Positions 52,428 through 63,828 of a stretch of DNA of 64,000 nt are shown in pieces. The DNA comes from Bubalus kerabau (Eukaryota > Chordata > Mammalia > Artiodactyla > Bovidae). The translations under genes were made by a program, and so were the position numbers. The notes beneath the pieces are model-generated. The model searched no databases, was not told the origin of the DNA, and was given only the letters and a program-made list of their open reading frames with translations. Numbering within the stretch: position 1 is the first letter of the stretch; each line of letters opens with the position of its first letter. Location: NCBI RefSeq assembly GCF_029407905.1, contig NC_073629.1, positions 55,440,301 through 55,504,300 on the forward strand, given 5' to 3'.

Positions 52428-55400
52428 GTTAGTACGTCATGTAGAGCCCAGCCAGCTGAAGGGCGGGCGTCGAGTGCCGGGGCTAGCAGGGCGGCCGCTC
52501 CCGCTGCTTCGTCGAGCAGAACGCCTCGGAAGTGCGGGGAGAGGCAGCCGGAGCGGCTGGCCGCCCGGGACAAAGGCACTTCCAGACGCAGGGCTGTCAG
52601 GGGTGTCGCAGGGGGTAACGAGCCGCCGGCGTTTCTCCTCCAGCGTCCTTGGTCGTTTTCTCACCCAGGCATTATCGTGTGGGGGGGCTCCGGTGTCCCC
52701 AGCCCCTGGCCTCGGGTCTTTTGCGTATGATCCAACTGTCCTTTTTTCTTAAATTTTCCACGCTTGTTTTTTTTTTAATCTGTTGGTCTGCCAGCCGAGG
52801 GTCCGTGAATCCTCTTCTAGAGAGCGGGAAGGGGTTAGTTCTAGGCCTTTATCCATCTGGCAAAAAGTTAGGGACGTCAGCGTTGGTAAACCTGATGGAA
52901 ACTGATAGCCATCCCCGAGGCCTTTTGAAGTGGAAGCTAAGGCATTTCTGAAGAGTTGATAAGTCTCCTTAAGAGATTTCTTTAGAGATGTCATCTGTAT
53001 ACTCCTGAAGAAAATTTTGCCTGCAGAAAATAATGTATACTGGGAAGTCACTCGGAGAAGGCAATGGCAACCCACTCCAGTGTTCTTGCCTGGAGAATCC
53101 CGGGGACGGGGGAGCCTGGTGGGCTGACGTCTATGGGGTCGCACAGGGTCGGACACGAACTGAAGCGACTTAGCAGCAGCCGCAGCAGGAAAGTCACTAA
53201 TATATTTTAAAAACGTGATGTACTGATTGATACCTACTGCAAATGCATACAGTGCCATTAGAGACAGCCTTTAATCCTGTGACATGAAAAATGCTTGCAG
53301 ACCCTAATTATGTCTCTCATGACTAATAGGAGGTAGATAGTAGGATTTTTGCCTAAGTGTAAACTGAGTCATGCCCATGTTGACTTTTCCAAGGTTAGTA
53401 TTAGAACAGAGTATAGAATCTCAGATATGTTTCCTGGTATCACACTTGGTAACTCATAATGTATTAAACGTATCAGATTAAGTTCTATAGCTTCTGGAAG
53501 CCAAGGTAACTCTGGCATAATTTTTCTGAACTTGTTCTCATGTTTGGAATTGAGTTCCTGATGAAAGCCATCATCACAAAATAATAAGCTTTGAGTAGTA
53601 GACCAGGCCCTTTCTGGTGAGTACCAAGCCTTTACTACTTTATGTTACTGTATTTTTAAAGGATGGGGCAGGAGGCAGCCTTAGCTAAACTACTTGGAAA
53701 CAACTCTTAAGGCCAGTAACACTTGTTTACTGATTGTAATTCTGTGATTAAATGCTCAATCATTCTATTTGGGTGTGGCTCTGTTAGGTTAGGCTTCCTT
53801 ATAGGTAAATGGAGAACTAGCTTCCCAAAGACACCTATATATAACATTCTCCTATGGCAGATTTACTATGAATATGGTTATATTGGGGCTTTATTATAAC
53901 ATACTGTAGTAGTTAAATATAGTAAATTCACTTGATTGATTCTTTACCGAAAAAAAAAAACAAAAAAACATTTCCTTTGTGTGCTTTATTCTCTTCATTA
54001 AAAGGAAAAATCTGAGATATTTCTTTGAAATAAATTCTTCCTAGGCTTATTGCAGTTGTCCATCTCTTTGAGTTTTTTCTACCCATGAGAACAAAGGTGG
54101 ATGTTAGTATTTCTGTGATAGCTTTTTTCCCCCTGAGGAAGAGGGACAGTTACTGGACTATGAAACTGCTTGATGTTTTCACAGAGAAGAATACAAATGT
54201 TGTGAGTTCAGATCTAAACTCTACCACTCATTAGTTCTGTGACTTCAGGAAAATCATTCTCTGAGCATAATCTTTAAAATAGAGGTAATACTTAATTTGA
54301 AGGGTTGCTAATGAAGATTAATAATATATGTACAGTACTAGACACATAGTCGGAGAAGGCAATGGCACCCCACTCCAGTACTCTTGCCTGGAAAATGCCA
54401 TGGAAGGAGGAACCTGGTGGGCTGCAGTCCATGGGGTTGCTAAGAGCTGGACACGACTGAGCGACTTCACTTTCACTTTTCACTTTCATGCATTGGAGAA
54501 GGAACTGGCAACCCACTCCAGTGTTCTTGCCTGGAGAATCCCAGGGACGGGGGAGCCTGGTAGGCTGCGATTCATGGGCTCGCTAGGAGTCGGACACGAC
54601 TGAGCGACTTCACTTTCACTTTTCACTTTCATGCATTGGAGAAGGAAATGGCAACCCACTCCAGTGTTCTTGCCTGGAGAATCCCGGAAAGGGGGAGCCT
54701 GCTGGGCTGCTGTCTGTGGGGTCGCACAGAGTCGAACACGACTGAAGTGACTTAGCAGCAGCAGCAGCAGCAGCAGACACATAGTAGGCACCCAGTAAAG
54801 GATAGCTATAAAATGAAGTTTGGAATTTCGTGGCTTCTTAGGCAGCCTAAGTTTTAATGTCAGTGGTGGTGGTTTACTCCATTCCTTCCCTCTCGTTTCT
54901 TTCCCTTACTTCCCCCACTGCCCTACTCTTGTGGTTCCTCTTTTGTATTACCCTTGTGGGTTATTTAATTAAAAGTTAACTGCTTGAGCACAGTTTTATT
55001 TTGAATAGGTAACACATGCAAATCATAAAAAGCAAGAAGAAAAGCAGTCTTTTTTCCCTCACTCCTAGCCATCTAATTCTTCTCCAGAGCAGTCATCGTA
55101 ACCAGTTTCTTGGTGTTTTCCTAGTGATTCTGTGGTTTCACAAACATACGCATATAATCCTAACCCCTCTTCCTTCCAAAAAGTAGTCTAATATAAAAAA
55201 TGAATGCTCTCTAGCTTTTTACCTTTTTTTGTGAAGTTATTTAGCACACAGATTTTAAGTGTGCAGTTCACTTACAAAGAGCACATACACGTAGCTGTCA
55301 CCCAAGTCTCCTGATGAAATACCACCAGGAGCAGCAGCACTCTGGAAACCTCCTTTATGCCCTCAGTCAGTACTCTTTCTCAAAGAAAACCACATCCTTA

Positions 55401-57367
55401 TTCTTAACACTATAGATTTGTTTTGCCTAACTTAAACTTTATATATAAATGCGTATGTATTCCTCTGTGTCTGGTGTCTTTTGGTCAGCATTTGGAGATT
55501 TACTCATGTTATTGCATATAACTGTAGTTCTTTTTTCAGTTTTCTCTGAAATCCCTATGTTACTCTTTCATTCAGCATATCTTTGAGTTGTTCCCATATC
55601 ATTTTTATATACATATACATGCACACAATATTCTACTTTTTAATAGTACAAAATATATCAGTCCTTTGAATGCTGTGTGCCACATGGCTGCCCATTGTAC
55701 ACATTTGTAATTACTGTTACTTTTCTAACACTGTCCTTTATTTTGACAAAGTTTAAAAAAAATAATTTATACTAATTTCTTAATGTTTTATTTATTATAA
55801 TTTATTAAAATATTTTCCTAGTAGAATTTTATGGAATAAGCATGTTGTTGTTCAGTAACTCTTTGGAACCCCATGGACTGCAGCACACCAGGCCTCCCTG
55901 TGCTTCACTATATCCCAGAGTTGGCTCAGACTCACGTCTATTGAGTCAGTGATGCCATCCAAGCATCTCACCCTCTGTCACCCCCTTCTCCTCCTGCCTT
56001 TAGTCTTTCCCAGCATCAGGGTCTTTTCCAGTGAGTTATGTCTTGACATCAGGTGGCGAAAGTATTGGAGCTTTAGCTTAGCTTTAGGTGCAGCATCATT
56101 CAGGATTGATTTCCTTTAGGGTTGACTGGTTTGATTTGCAGCCCAAGGGACTCTGAAGAGTCTAATAAGCATGAATATAAACTAAACCTCCATTCCCTGT
56201 TTTCCCAGTGAGAAGAGTCAAGGTGTGTTCTGGTTAACCTGAACGTGTACATTTGGGAATATGGATTATTTTATCAGTTTTTCAGTGGATATTACCTCTG
56301 TTGAAAGTTACCATTCTGAACTGTGTTTGCTAGTTTGAGAAACTTTATCCAAAACCACAGATACCTGTTTACATACTTCAAGAATAGTTGATGTTATCTT
56401 TTATATATATGTTTGTGAAGCTTGTTCTGTATTACTTCAAGTGAACTTTTAAAAAGAGCTTATTTTCAATGATACCAGACATTTGTGATTGTAAGACACC
56501 ACAGCCATAGAAATAATTATTAAATCTATGTTAAATGTCTTTGATAGTTTTTAGAACCGATTCTGTCAGGTCACTTAAGGCTGATGTGTCTTCCCAATAC
56601 TGCCTTACTTTCAAAATAAAATAATCAAGCAAATTATTAATATCACAAATAGATTTAAAAGTAGCTTTTGAAGTCATTTCTTGAGTGCTAACAAACTTAG
56701 TTCTGGACTAAATGAAATCATCCTAAGTTCAGCAGAGCCACATCTACCACCTTGGTTTGTATCCTTTTTAGGTTCACTGTACATTCAAGTTTGTTACTAA
56801 GGTATCCAGCGAGTAGAAAAACACATACTTGCAATTTATTCTTTCACTAGAGAAGTAAGTGTCAAGGGTTGCAGACCGGATGGTTATATGTACATGTTGC
56901 GTGTTATGATGGTAGGTAGTCATTTTCATACCAATCAAGATTTATAAACATTTTAGTAGTCTGCATGTTAAAAAAAAAGCTTGTTTTCTGTTTACATTTT
57001 TAAAGGCTTCCATTCTGCAAACCAGGAACTATTCTTACAAAAGGCAGTTCCAGTATTATCTGTTAATTACTAAGTAGGATTTAAAGTAACTAAGATGTTT
57101 ACTGTGAAATCTGAGTTTAAATGTCTTATAAGTGTAAATGTACTGTAAATTTATTGGGAAAGTGTTCAGAATCCACCTCTTCCCCCCTCCAAAAGATGAG
57201 TACTTTGTTGCATATTGGTTAGAAGGATATTTTAAAAAATCTTTTTTTTTTTCCACATAGTTTGGATGCTCTTCCAAGAGTCACATGTCCAAACCATCCA
57301 GATGCGATCCTAGTGGAGGACTACAGAGCTGGTGATATGATCTGTCCTGAATGTGGACTGGTTGTAG
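52411..57367 (+). CDS. GTF2B: GTF2B, general transcription factor IIB, first two coding exons (3' partial)
   Basis: TFIIB is the RNA polymerase II initiation factor that binds TBP-DNA, recruits polymerase and helps select the start site. Join: 52411-52427 and 57261-57367. This gives residues 1-41 plus one base: MASTSRLDALPRV, then the zinc ribbon. Cys15, His18, Cys34 and Cys37 are all present (TCPNHPD and [10 protein letters not shown]), which is the normal B-ribbon ligand set. The start ATG has A at -3 and G at +4. The remaining exons (B-reader, linker, two cyclin folds) are to the right; I saw no exon 3 before 64000. The N-terminus matches the highly conserved vertebrate TFIIB as I remember it, so identity is near certain. 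Confidence 0.95.
52433..52440 (+). promoter_or_regulatory. CRE half-site-like TACGTCAT in GTF2B intron 1
   Basis: TACGTCAT contains an ATF/CREB half-site (TGACGTA on the reverse strand). It starts five bases into intron 1, in the CpG island. Confidence 0.3.
53053..53190 (+). repeat. Bov-A monomer SINE
   Basis: One Bov-A unit (CGGAGAAGGCAATGGCAACC ... GAAGCGACTTAGCAGCAG). Flanks AAGTCACT at 53045-53052 and 53191-53198. In GTF2B intron 1. Confidence 0.92.
53199..54184. other. GTF2B intron 1, unassigned
   Basis: No exon-like frame or named repeat seen. Confidence 0.5.
54185..54815 (+). repeat. MIR SINE split by a Bov-A trimer
   Basis: 54185-54350 (CACTCATTAGTTCTGTGACT ... TACAGTACTAGACACATAG) and 54775-54815 (ACACATAGTAGGCACCCAGT) join into one forward MIR. 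Confidence 0.75.
54351..54774 (+). repeat. Trimeric Bov-A SINE (three 143-bp units)
   Basis: Three head-to-tail Bov-A units start at 54352, 54495 and 54638 (GGAGAAGG each), a 143-bp period twice, ending in (CAG)n. Target duplication AGACACATAG at 54340-54349 and 54775-54784 shows that the trimer is one insertion. The usual BOVA2 is a dimer. Confidence 0.93.
54990..55175 (-). repeat. L1M 3' UTR remnant
   Basis: Reversed: TTATTTTGAATAGGTAACAC, AACCAGTTTCTTGGTGTTTT, ACATACGCATATAATCC. Confidence 0.6.
55228..55760 (-). repeat. L1M remnant
   Basis: Reversed: ATTTTAAGTGTGCAGTTCAC, ATAGATTTGTTTTGCCTAAC, TCTGGTGTCTTTTGGTCAGC, and the following L1 3' sequence. Confidence 0.6.
55845..56163 (-). mobile_element. 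BovB 3' fragment, (AAC)n-tailed type
   Basis: Reversed, starting TTGTTGTTCAGTAACTC. Diverged. Target duplication AATAAGCATG at 55835-55844 and 56164-56173, exact. In GTF2B intron 1. Confidence 0.92.
56174..57240. other. GTF2B intron 1, 3' part
   Basis: Unique-looking A/T-rich DNA leading to the exon 2 polypyrimidine tract (57241-57254). No other feature. Confidence 0.5.
57261..57367 (+). CDS. GTF2B: GTF2B coding exon 2, zinc ribbon
   Basis: This exon is 107 bp: it completes Arg6, adds 35 codons and leaves one base of the next codon. The acceptor is CCACATAG after a long T tract and the donor is GTAAGC. It encodes [20 protein letters not shown] and [15 protein letters not shown], with the four zinc ligands. 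Confidence 0.95.
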
Positions 57368-58284
57368 GTAAGCAGTAACTATGATTTTAATTGAAAACAC
57401 TCTTTTGGGTACTTTGCTTTTGTATATTTTCCAAACTCTCTTTTAATACATTTTTACTTTTTCCTCTTACAGATAATACATATTTTTTTTATAAAGCAAA
57501 TAGATTTAGAAAAAAGGAAATGTGAGAGTAAAATCAGAGACCATATTTTACTGTCTATAGAAACACATATACTTCATAATGTGGGGTAGGATGGACATCT
57601 AAAATGGAGGTAATTAATCCAGAAGGAAAGGCCTTTAGGCCTTTGTTTCCTGAGTTTTTTGGCTTAAATATTTGATGCATACTTGTGCATATGGAAATAA
57701 TGAGTAAATGTAATTTACCTTTTGTGATTTTCTTATATTTAAACATGATTTGTTTCAGAGGAATGAAATTAGATAAGCATGAATGATTTTGCAGTAATAA
57801 AGGTATGTCTTTATAGAGGTATTGAGTCTCATGCAAGGCCTTTTAGTCATCAAAAAAAGATTGGTTTAAATTTCATTTGCTCATACAGACTGATTTATTT
57901 ATGAATTTCTAGTGTGAAATTGTTATTGCCCAAAATACTGCTTCTTAAAATTTTACTTTATTCCTACTTGCTCACTAATCTAGATCTGTAGTATAACTTT
58001 AGGATAGAGATAGTCTGTTCAGAAATTTTTCTTATGGTGGGGTTGTCTCCAGCACCTGAGAAAAGGTATAATACTTCAAGGTTTGAAATACTCAAGAATG
58101 AAACTGCTAGTAGGCTTGTGGGCAGTGTAACAGAAACATGGATAGTGTTATACTGTGGAAGTGTCATGCTTGGAGCACGTGCAATATTCATCCAAGTAGG
58201 CTGCTTGCCTCAGACCTCCAGTGGGAGTTTTAAATCATACAGAGTTGTTAGTAGGAATTGAAACCCATTTGCAATTACATTCTA
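57368..58284. other. GTF2B intron 2, first part
   Basis: No exon or named repeat recognised. Confidence 0.5.
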
Positions 58285-58460
58285 CTCAGTAAGTATATTA
58301 ACAGTTAATAAGCTTATATGCTAGGCACTGTTCTAAATGACTTACATATTCACTCAGTTTTTCCTTAGTGACATCTATGAGGTATATCTTCATTTTAGAG
58401 ATAGCGGAAACTGAGGATTAAGTAGTCCAGCAGTCTAGTTCCACTGCCATAGTTCCATTA
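58285..58460 (-). repeat. MIR SINE
   Basis: Reversed MIR: GCTAGGCACTGTTCTAAATG, TCTATGAGGTATATCTTCAT, TTTAGAGATAGCGGAAACTG. Confidence 0.7.
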
Positions 58461-58680
58461 TGACCTGTCACCTATTTTTATATGCCCTGTGTGCTGAGAA
58501 TGACTTTTACATTTTTTTAATAGTTAAAAAATCAAAATAATATTTGGGGACATGTGAAAATATTATCAAAGTCAAACTTATAAATAAAATGTTATGGAAT
58601 ATAGTTACACTCATTTGTTTATATATCGTCTGTGGCTGCTTTTATGTTGCATAGCAGAATTTAGTGGTTGTAAAAGAAAC

Positions 58681-58746
58681 ATGTCAATGTATGGCAGAAA
58701 CCACTACAATATTGTAAAGTAATTAGCCTCCAGTTAAAATAAAAAA
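58681..58746 (+). mobile_element. Bovine L1 3'-end fragment, strongly 5'-truncated
   Basis: ATGTCAATGTATGGCAGAAA, CCACTACAATATTGTAAAGT, AATTAGCCTCC and a poly(A) tail. Target duplication AAAAGAAAC at 58672-58680 and 58747-58755. Confidence 0.85.
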
Positions 58747-58960
58747 AAAAGAAACCTTATATGTTGTTCTCATCACATCATACTGCTGCTCAGTGCACTA
58801 CAAATCCCAGTTATACATCTGCAGCATTTTGAGTGCCAGGCATACCTCCATACAGCAACTCTTATTTATTTATTTTGATACCATTGCATACCCATCAAGT
58901 CAAAATGAGGAAAAAAAAAAAAAAAGATGAACTCTGAATGTCATGTTTTTAAGGCATAGT

Positions 58961-59228
58961 CGGAGAAGGCAATGGCAACCCACTCCAGTGCTCTTGCTTG
59001 GAGAATCCCATGAACGGAGGAGCCTGGTAGGCTGCAGTCCATGGGCTCGCTAGGAGTCGGACACGACTGAGCGACTTCATTTTCACTTTTCACTTTCATG
59101 CATTGGAGAAGGAAATGGCAGCGCACTCCAGTGTTCTTGCCTGGAGAATCCCAGGGACGGGGGAGCCTGGTGGGCTGCCGTCTAGGGGGTCGCACAGAGT
59201 CGGACAGGACTGAAGCGACTTAGCAGCA
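58961..59228 (+). repeat. BOVA2 dimeric SINE
   Basis: Two Bov-A units joined at CATGCATTGGAGAAGG, tail GCAGCAGAG. The target duplication is weak (GCATA). In GTF2B intron 2. Confidence 0.9.
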
Positions 59229-59384
59229 GAGCATAAGTTGTTTGTAACTGGATGAAATGGCGAAGCATTGTCCTTATCATGTGGTCCATACTATAGATAT
59301 ACTAGAAGAAGACAATTGATGTTATCAGGCTAAGCACTCATCACAATACTGCTAACTCAGGAAAACAATGGTCATAAAATTTAG

Positions 59385-60960
59385 AAAACGTCAAGTAGAA
59401 AATCTCATCACAGCTGAATTTCTTCACAAAAGTAAAAGAATAAAAATAAGGCTGCAGTTAAGTTTCTGAGTGGCTCATTTGTGGGCCAAACAGGGAAGAT
59501 CATTTACCAATGATGAGTTATTTGTGTGTGTTTATAGTAGCTAAAGAAATGTGTCCAGAGAATATAAACTTAGTTAAGACTGCTAGCCTCTCAGCAGAAA
59601 CAGTTGCTTGAAGAGTTGAGGACATTGGGAGTGACATCAGTAGTAAATTAAAAACAAGATAATTTATTTCAAGTATTTTTCCTAGACTCTTGATGACTAG
59701 ACAGGTGTTGCTGATATTGCTGATTTGTTTATTCATAGAGTCAGTGCAGAGTTTCATAGACTGAATCAGCTGCATGGAACAACTACAGGAGAAACTACTT
59801 CTAAATTAAATTGCCAAAATACTGATTCAGTACAACCTGAAGTGGAATCTGCTAGGATGTGTTAAAAATAATGTGTAGTGAAGAAGACTTAGTTGGACAA
59901 ACTTATAAAAATTGTGAAAATGGAAGATTTTTATAAAAATTGTGAAAATGGAAGATTTTTCAAGTGTATAGTTATCCATTGTATTATTCATCTGCTATGC
60001 TGTGGAAAAGGTTTGAATTCATCACATGTTATTGATCCATATATAATGTCAGTGGTGAATTTCATTTAATCTCATGGACTTAACTGTCATCAGTTCTATA
60101 CATTTTTGTCAGAAATAGAAGCTGAGTGAGTATCTTGACTTGCCCAACCACACAGTCATTTGGTAACTTAATAATGGCAAAGTTTTCTTGTGACTTTTTT
60201 TTAAAGCTCTGGGGCAAGGTTGAAGTTTTTCTGAGCCAGTACTGCCTTCAACCACTACTATTGAACACAAATGGCTTCAGAAATTAGGTTTTCCTGCAGA
60301 GTTGCTAGTGTTTATTAATAAATTCAATCTAGAACTGCAAAGGCAAAGTGGTGATTGATTACACTGTAGTAAAGCCAGTTTGACAACTAGCATTATTTAA
60401 AACATAAGTAATGTCAGATTTCTTTAATACATCTTATATACTTCCATGGTTGTCAGAAGTTAAAACAAAAACTAAGATTTTAATTCCCACTCAAATCTGC
60501 AGTGGATATATTTTCCAAACTCAAACTTTAATCAGTGTTTTTCAGACCAGGATACAAGTGCAAAGGAAATTTTCATATTTTAAAGCTGCTTAACTGCAAT
60601 TAAGGAGATTCTACCTAACCTTTAATTGCAAGTGATTTTTTAATCTACAATATAGTGACATGTTAAAAGGCAAATATCAGAAGAATGTAATAAGATTCTA
60701 TAAATACCTTCCAAACAGTGAATATGCTCTATTAGAAATGCTTGTGGATTAATGTCAGTATTTGATTGTACTTGTCTGCATGAGGGAAGACATTTTTAAA
60801 AGTAAGATACATAAAATTTTATTAATATAACACTGACAGATGACCATTTGTAATTGATTAAAAAAATTTTTTTGATGGTTAGAGAACACTAACTTTGAAT
60901 TCTGATTAAGTGATATGTTATCCCTTCAAAAGAGAATTCTGTTATTCTCAGTAGTAGAAA
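59385..60960 (+). pseudogene. Decayed hAT-superfamily (Charlie/ZBED-type) transposase relic
   Basis: No long frame survives, but reading all three forward frames gives an ordered series of hAT transposase-like segments: VAHLWAKQGRSFTNDELF (near 59470), VAKEMCPENINLVK (59537), RVEDIGSDISSKLK (near 59615), HGTTTGE (59773-59793), IHCIIH (59974-59991), VNFI and SHGLN (near 60055-60090), FLSEIEAE (near 60104), EILPNL (near 60607) and ENTNFEF (60882-60902). The order and spacing follow the hAT transposase core through to the C-terminal dimerisation region found in ZBED, GTF2IRD2-tail and related domesticated proteins. Many stops, frameshifts and a 28-bp tandem duplication show it is dead. Whether it is a transposon or a retrocopy of a domesticated gene is unclear. 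Confidence 0.7.
59903..59958. repeat. 28-bp perfect tandem duplication
   Basis: Unit 59903-59930 (begins TTATAAAAATTGTG, ends GGAAGATTT) repeats exactly at 59931-59958, inside the hAT relic. Confidence 0.92.
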
Positions 60961-61050
60961 TTGTATTATAACGAATTATATTTGGTCATTATTATATTCT
61001 TAATTTAATCAATTAAAAACTAGTGGATTGTTCTCTTTTTGTTTAATTAC

Positions 61051-61053
<3 letters not shown>

Positions 61054-61084
<31 letters not shown>
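61054..61084. repeat. (AAT)n microsatellite
   Basis: About nine ATA/AAT units followed by AACAACC. In GTF2B intron 2. Confidence 0.9.
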
Positions 61085-61085
<1 letters not shown>

Positions 61086-61585
61086 CCTCAGTTTGGCCTC
61101 TGGACCCACAAAGCCTTTATAAAATGTTTTCTATGGCCCTTTACAGAAAATGTTTGCTGACCCCCAAGTTAAATGAGAGCATTCTAATTCTTACCAAGTA
61201 GTAAGATTGAACTGATTATATGTAAGAGTGAGACAGAGACAGAAGATTAATTAGAATTTCAGTTTCTTGGTTCTCTTAACTTCTGTCGCCATTTAAAAAG
61301 AAATAGTGGAAAAATACTGTATTATATTTCCAGTCTTTCCATCAGCTTCACTTCTGCTGTAACTAGCAAGACAGTTGGATAAAATTAAGTAACTGGAGAA
61401 GGAAGATACAATTCTCAAGTCTTATATTCTTTTTAGTGCTTAGAATCCTAAATTTTACTTGTTTTTTTTTTTTCTATCTCTAACCAAAGACAGTTAATTT
61501 CCTTTTAATTTTGCTTTATTATTATTATTGAACAGCATTAAAAATGGTATTTTTCATTCTACTGATGCAAGCTAATTTTTTTTTT

Positions 61586-62020
61586 CCAGTTTATTTGGCT
61601 GCATCTGGTCTTAGTTGCATCACACAGGATCTTTCATTGTGGTGCACAGACTCTCTAGTTGTGGCACGCTCTAGTTGTGGCTTTCCTGGTGGCTCAGACG
61701 TAAAGAGTCTGCCTGTAGTCCAGGAGACCCAAGTTTGATCCCTGGGTAGGGAAGATCCCCTGGAGAAGGAAATGGCAACCCACTCCAGTACTCTTGCCTG
61801 GAAAATCCCATGGACGGAGGAGCCTGGCAGGCTGCAGTCAGTGGGGTTGCAAAGAGTCTGACACAACTGAGTGACTTCACTTCTTCACTTCACTAGTTGT
61901 GGCATGTGGACTTAGTTGCCCCATGACATGTAGGATCTCTGTTCCCCGACCAGAGATCAAAACCATGTCCCCTGCACTGCAAGGTGGATTCTCAACCACT
62001 GGACCACCAGGGAAGTCCCT
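61586..62020 (-). repeat. CHR-type SINE split by a Bov-tA
   Basis: 61586-61680 and 61893-62020 are the two halves of a reversed CHR (TTATTTGGCTGCATCTGGTC ... CACTGGACCACCAGGGAAGT). Confidence 0.85.
61681..61892 (+). repeat. Bov-tA SINE nested in CHR
   Basis: Complete forward copy. Target duplication CTAGTTGTGG at 61671-61680 and 61893-61902, taken from the CHR element. Confidence 0.95.
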
Positions 62021-63604
62021 AGGCTTGATTTTAAGGCCTGAAAAATTTGAAATATAATCTGATTAAACTTTTCTGTATATGGAAATATCTGTTTGTGATG
62101 CTGGGTTTTCTGACATAAAATATAACAAACTTTTGTTTTAACATACACAGTAGCCTCATTCACAGGTATTGTGGTTAAATGTATAATATGATGCCCTGCA
62201 AGTGAAGAATCTATTTCATGACCAGACAAGAGGAGGCAAGCAAGAAAGAGTCTGCAAACAGAAAGTTCCATTTTGCTGATGTTACCATCAGGCAAATTAT
62301 GTTGAAAATAGTTTAATTGATCATGACTTTCCATGAGTCTAAATTTTAAAAATACATACACATATATACATATACACAGAAACATATATCATTGTCATAT
62401 ATTAATAAGCAGATTTCCATCATCATTTTGATTTAAAGGCATATGCTCTTCTTTTGTCAGCTCAGTTCAACCTTTATCTCTAATACTCGGGAGATAGAGA
62501 AGAAATTAAGCTGGGCAAATATTCTGTAGTCCACTGAGGGCATAAAATTTGTAACTTTTTAAACATTTGAGATATTGATGTTCATAGTGATTTATATTTA
62601 GATAGCATCATCATATGTCTTCTAATAAATAATTTTGGTGTACATAGTGTTGATTATACTTGCCATGAAATTTTACACTGCCTCAAAGTTTTTAGTTTTT
62701 AGGCTATAACATTTCTTGAACAAGCACTTTGAATAGCTTTTTGTTTAAATAGTCACCAGACAACTTTAGAAACAAGCTCTTTTAGATTGTTTCTGGACAA
62801 CTCTGTACTTAATATTTAATATTAATGTGTTCTTGAAACTTAGGGCATCCCATTGTCACTAACTCCCTTTAATTTTAAACTCAAGACCAGATACTGCTTA
62901 ACTGTCATTTTTGGAGCCGTATTGTACCCCTCTCTACTGAGTCATCAAGTAAGAGTGCCTATTACTATTATTTTTTTCTAAGTGAAATAATTCATAATAC
63001 AAAAAATACGTTTTGTGTGATATAAAATACCTTTTTATAGTCTCTAATAACACTTCTCACTGACCTTCAAGCCATCATTTGTAGGCTACTTGAGGCCCAT
63101 CACTCAGTCTTAAAACCAGTGCCACATATTTTAGGACTTTATTAAAGCAACATCATACTTTCTGGAACCAGTTTCTGTTTCAGTTAAATGATGGACCACT
63201 TAAAATTTAATGGCTTGTAACAGCCATTTAATTTTGCTCAAAATTTTATATGTCATTAATTTGTGAAGGACTCACTTAGGCCACTGTTTCAGCCCTAACT
63301 GGACCTGGAGGGTCCACTGCCATAATGGTTTCTCACCTGCATTTTGGTACCTTTCTGCTCCTTGACCCTCCCTGTGTTGAAGTGTCATGCTCTAAAGCCT
63401 TTACATAGTTGTATTAGAATAGCTCATACATGATGGTTGGTTTCTAAGAAAGATATCCCAAGAGCAAGTGTTCTGAGGGAGAATGGAAGCTGGACTCAAG
63501 TAATTAAGGGCTGTGCCTTGAAACAAGGTCACTTTTGTATTCTGTTAGTCACAGCAGTCCTAGGACCCACCTAGACTGGAAGGGGAGAAGAAATAGCCCC
63601 ACCT
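62021..63604. other. GTF2B intron 2, unassigned
   Basis: A/T-rich. A short alternating CA/TA stretch occurs at 62351-62390. No exon or named repeat seen. Confidence 0.5.
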
Positions 63605-63617
63605 CAGTGTGAGGGTA

Positions 63618-63815
63618 GTAAATGAAAGTCGCTCAGTCATGTCTGACTCTTTGTGACCCTGTGGACTATACAGGCCATGGAATTCTCCCAGTCAGAATAC
63701 TGGAGTGGGTAGCCAGCCATTCCCTTTTCCGTGGGATCTTCCCAACCCAGGGATTGAACCTAGGTTTCCCGCATTGTAGGCAGATTCTTCACCAGCTGAG
63801 CCACCATGGAAGCCC
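63618..63815 (-). repeat. Bov-tA SINE with exact 13-bp target duplication
   Basis: Reversed copy. Target duplication CAGTGTGAGGGTA at 63605-63617 and 63816-63828. Confidence 0.95.
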
Positions 63816-63828
63816 CAGTGTGAGGGTA

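Larger units (their letters stand above)
52220..52725. promoter_or_regulatory. CpG island at the GTF2B promoter and exon 1
   Basis: CpG dinucleotides are dense from about 52220 to 52725, in contrast with the CpG-poor surroundings. The island spans the core promoter, 5' UTR, exon 1 and about 300 bp of intron 1. It begins about 175 bp after the end of a BovB insertion. Long open frames here in all phases are composition artefacts. Confidence 0.85.

Noticed and set aside
52299..52752. 130- and 143-codon frames over the GTF2B CpG island
   Set aside because: High GC removes stop codons in all frames, and the true exon is only 17 coding bases here. There is no domain and no conserved family.
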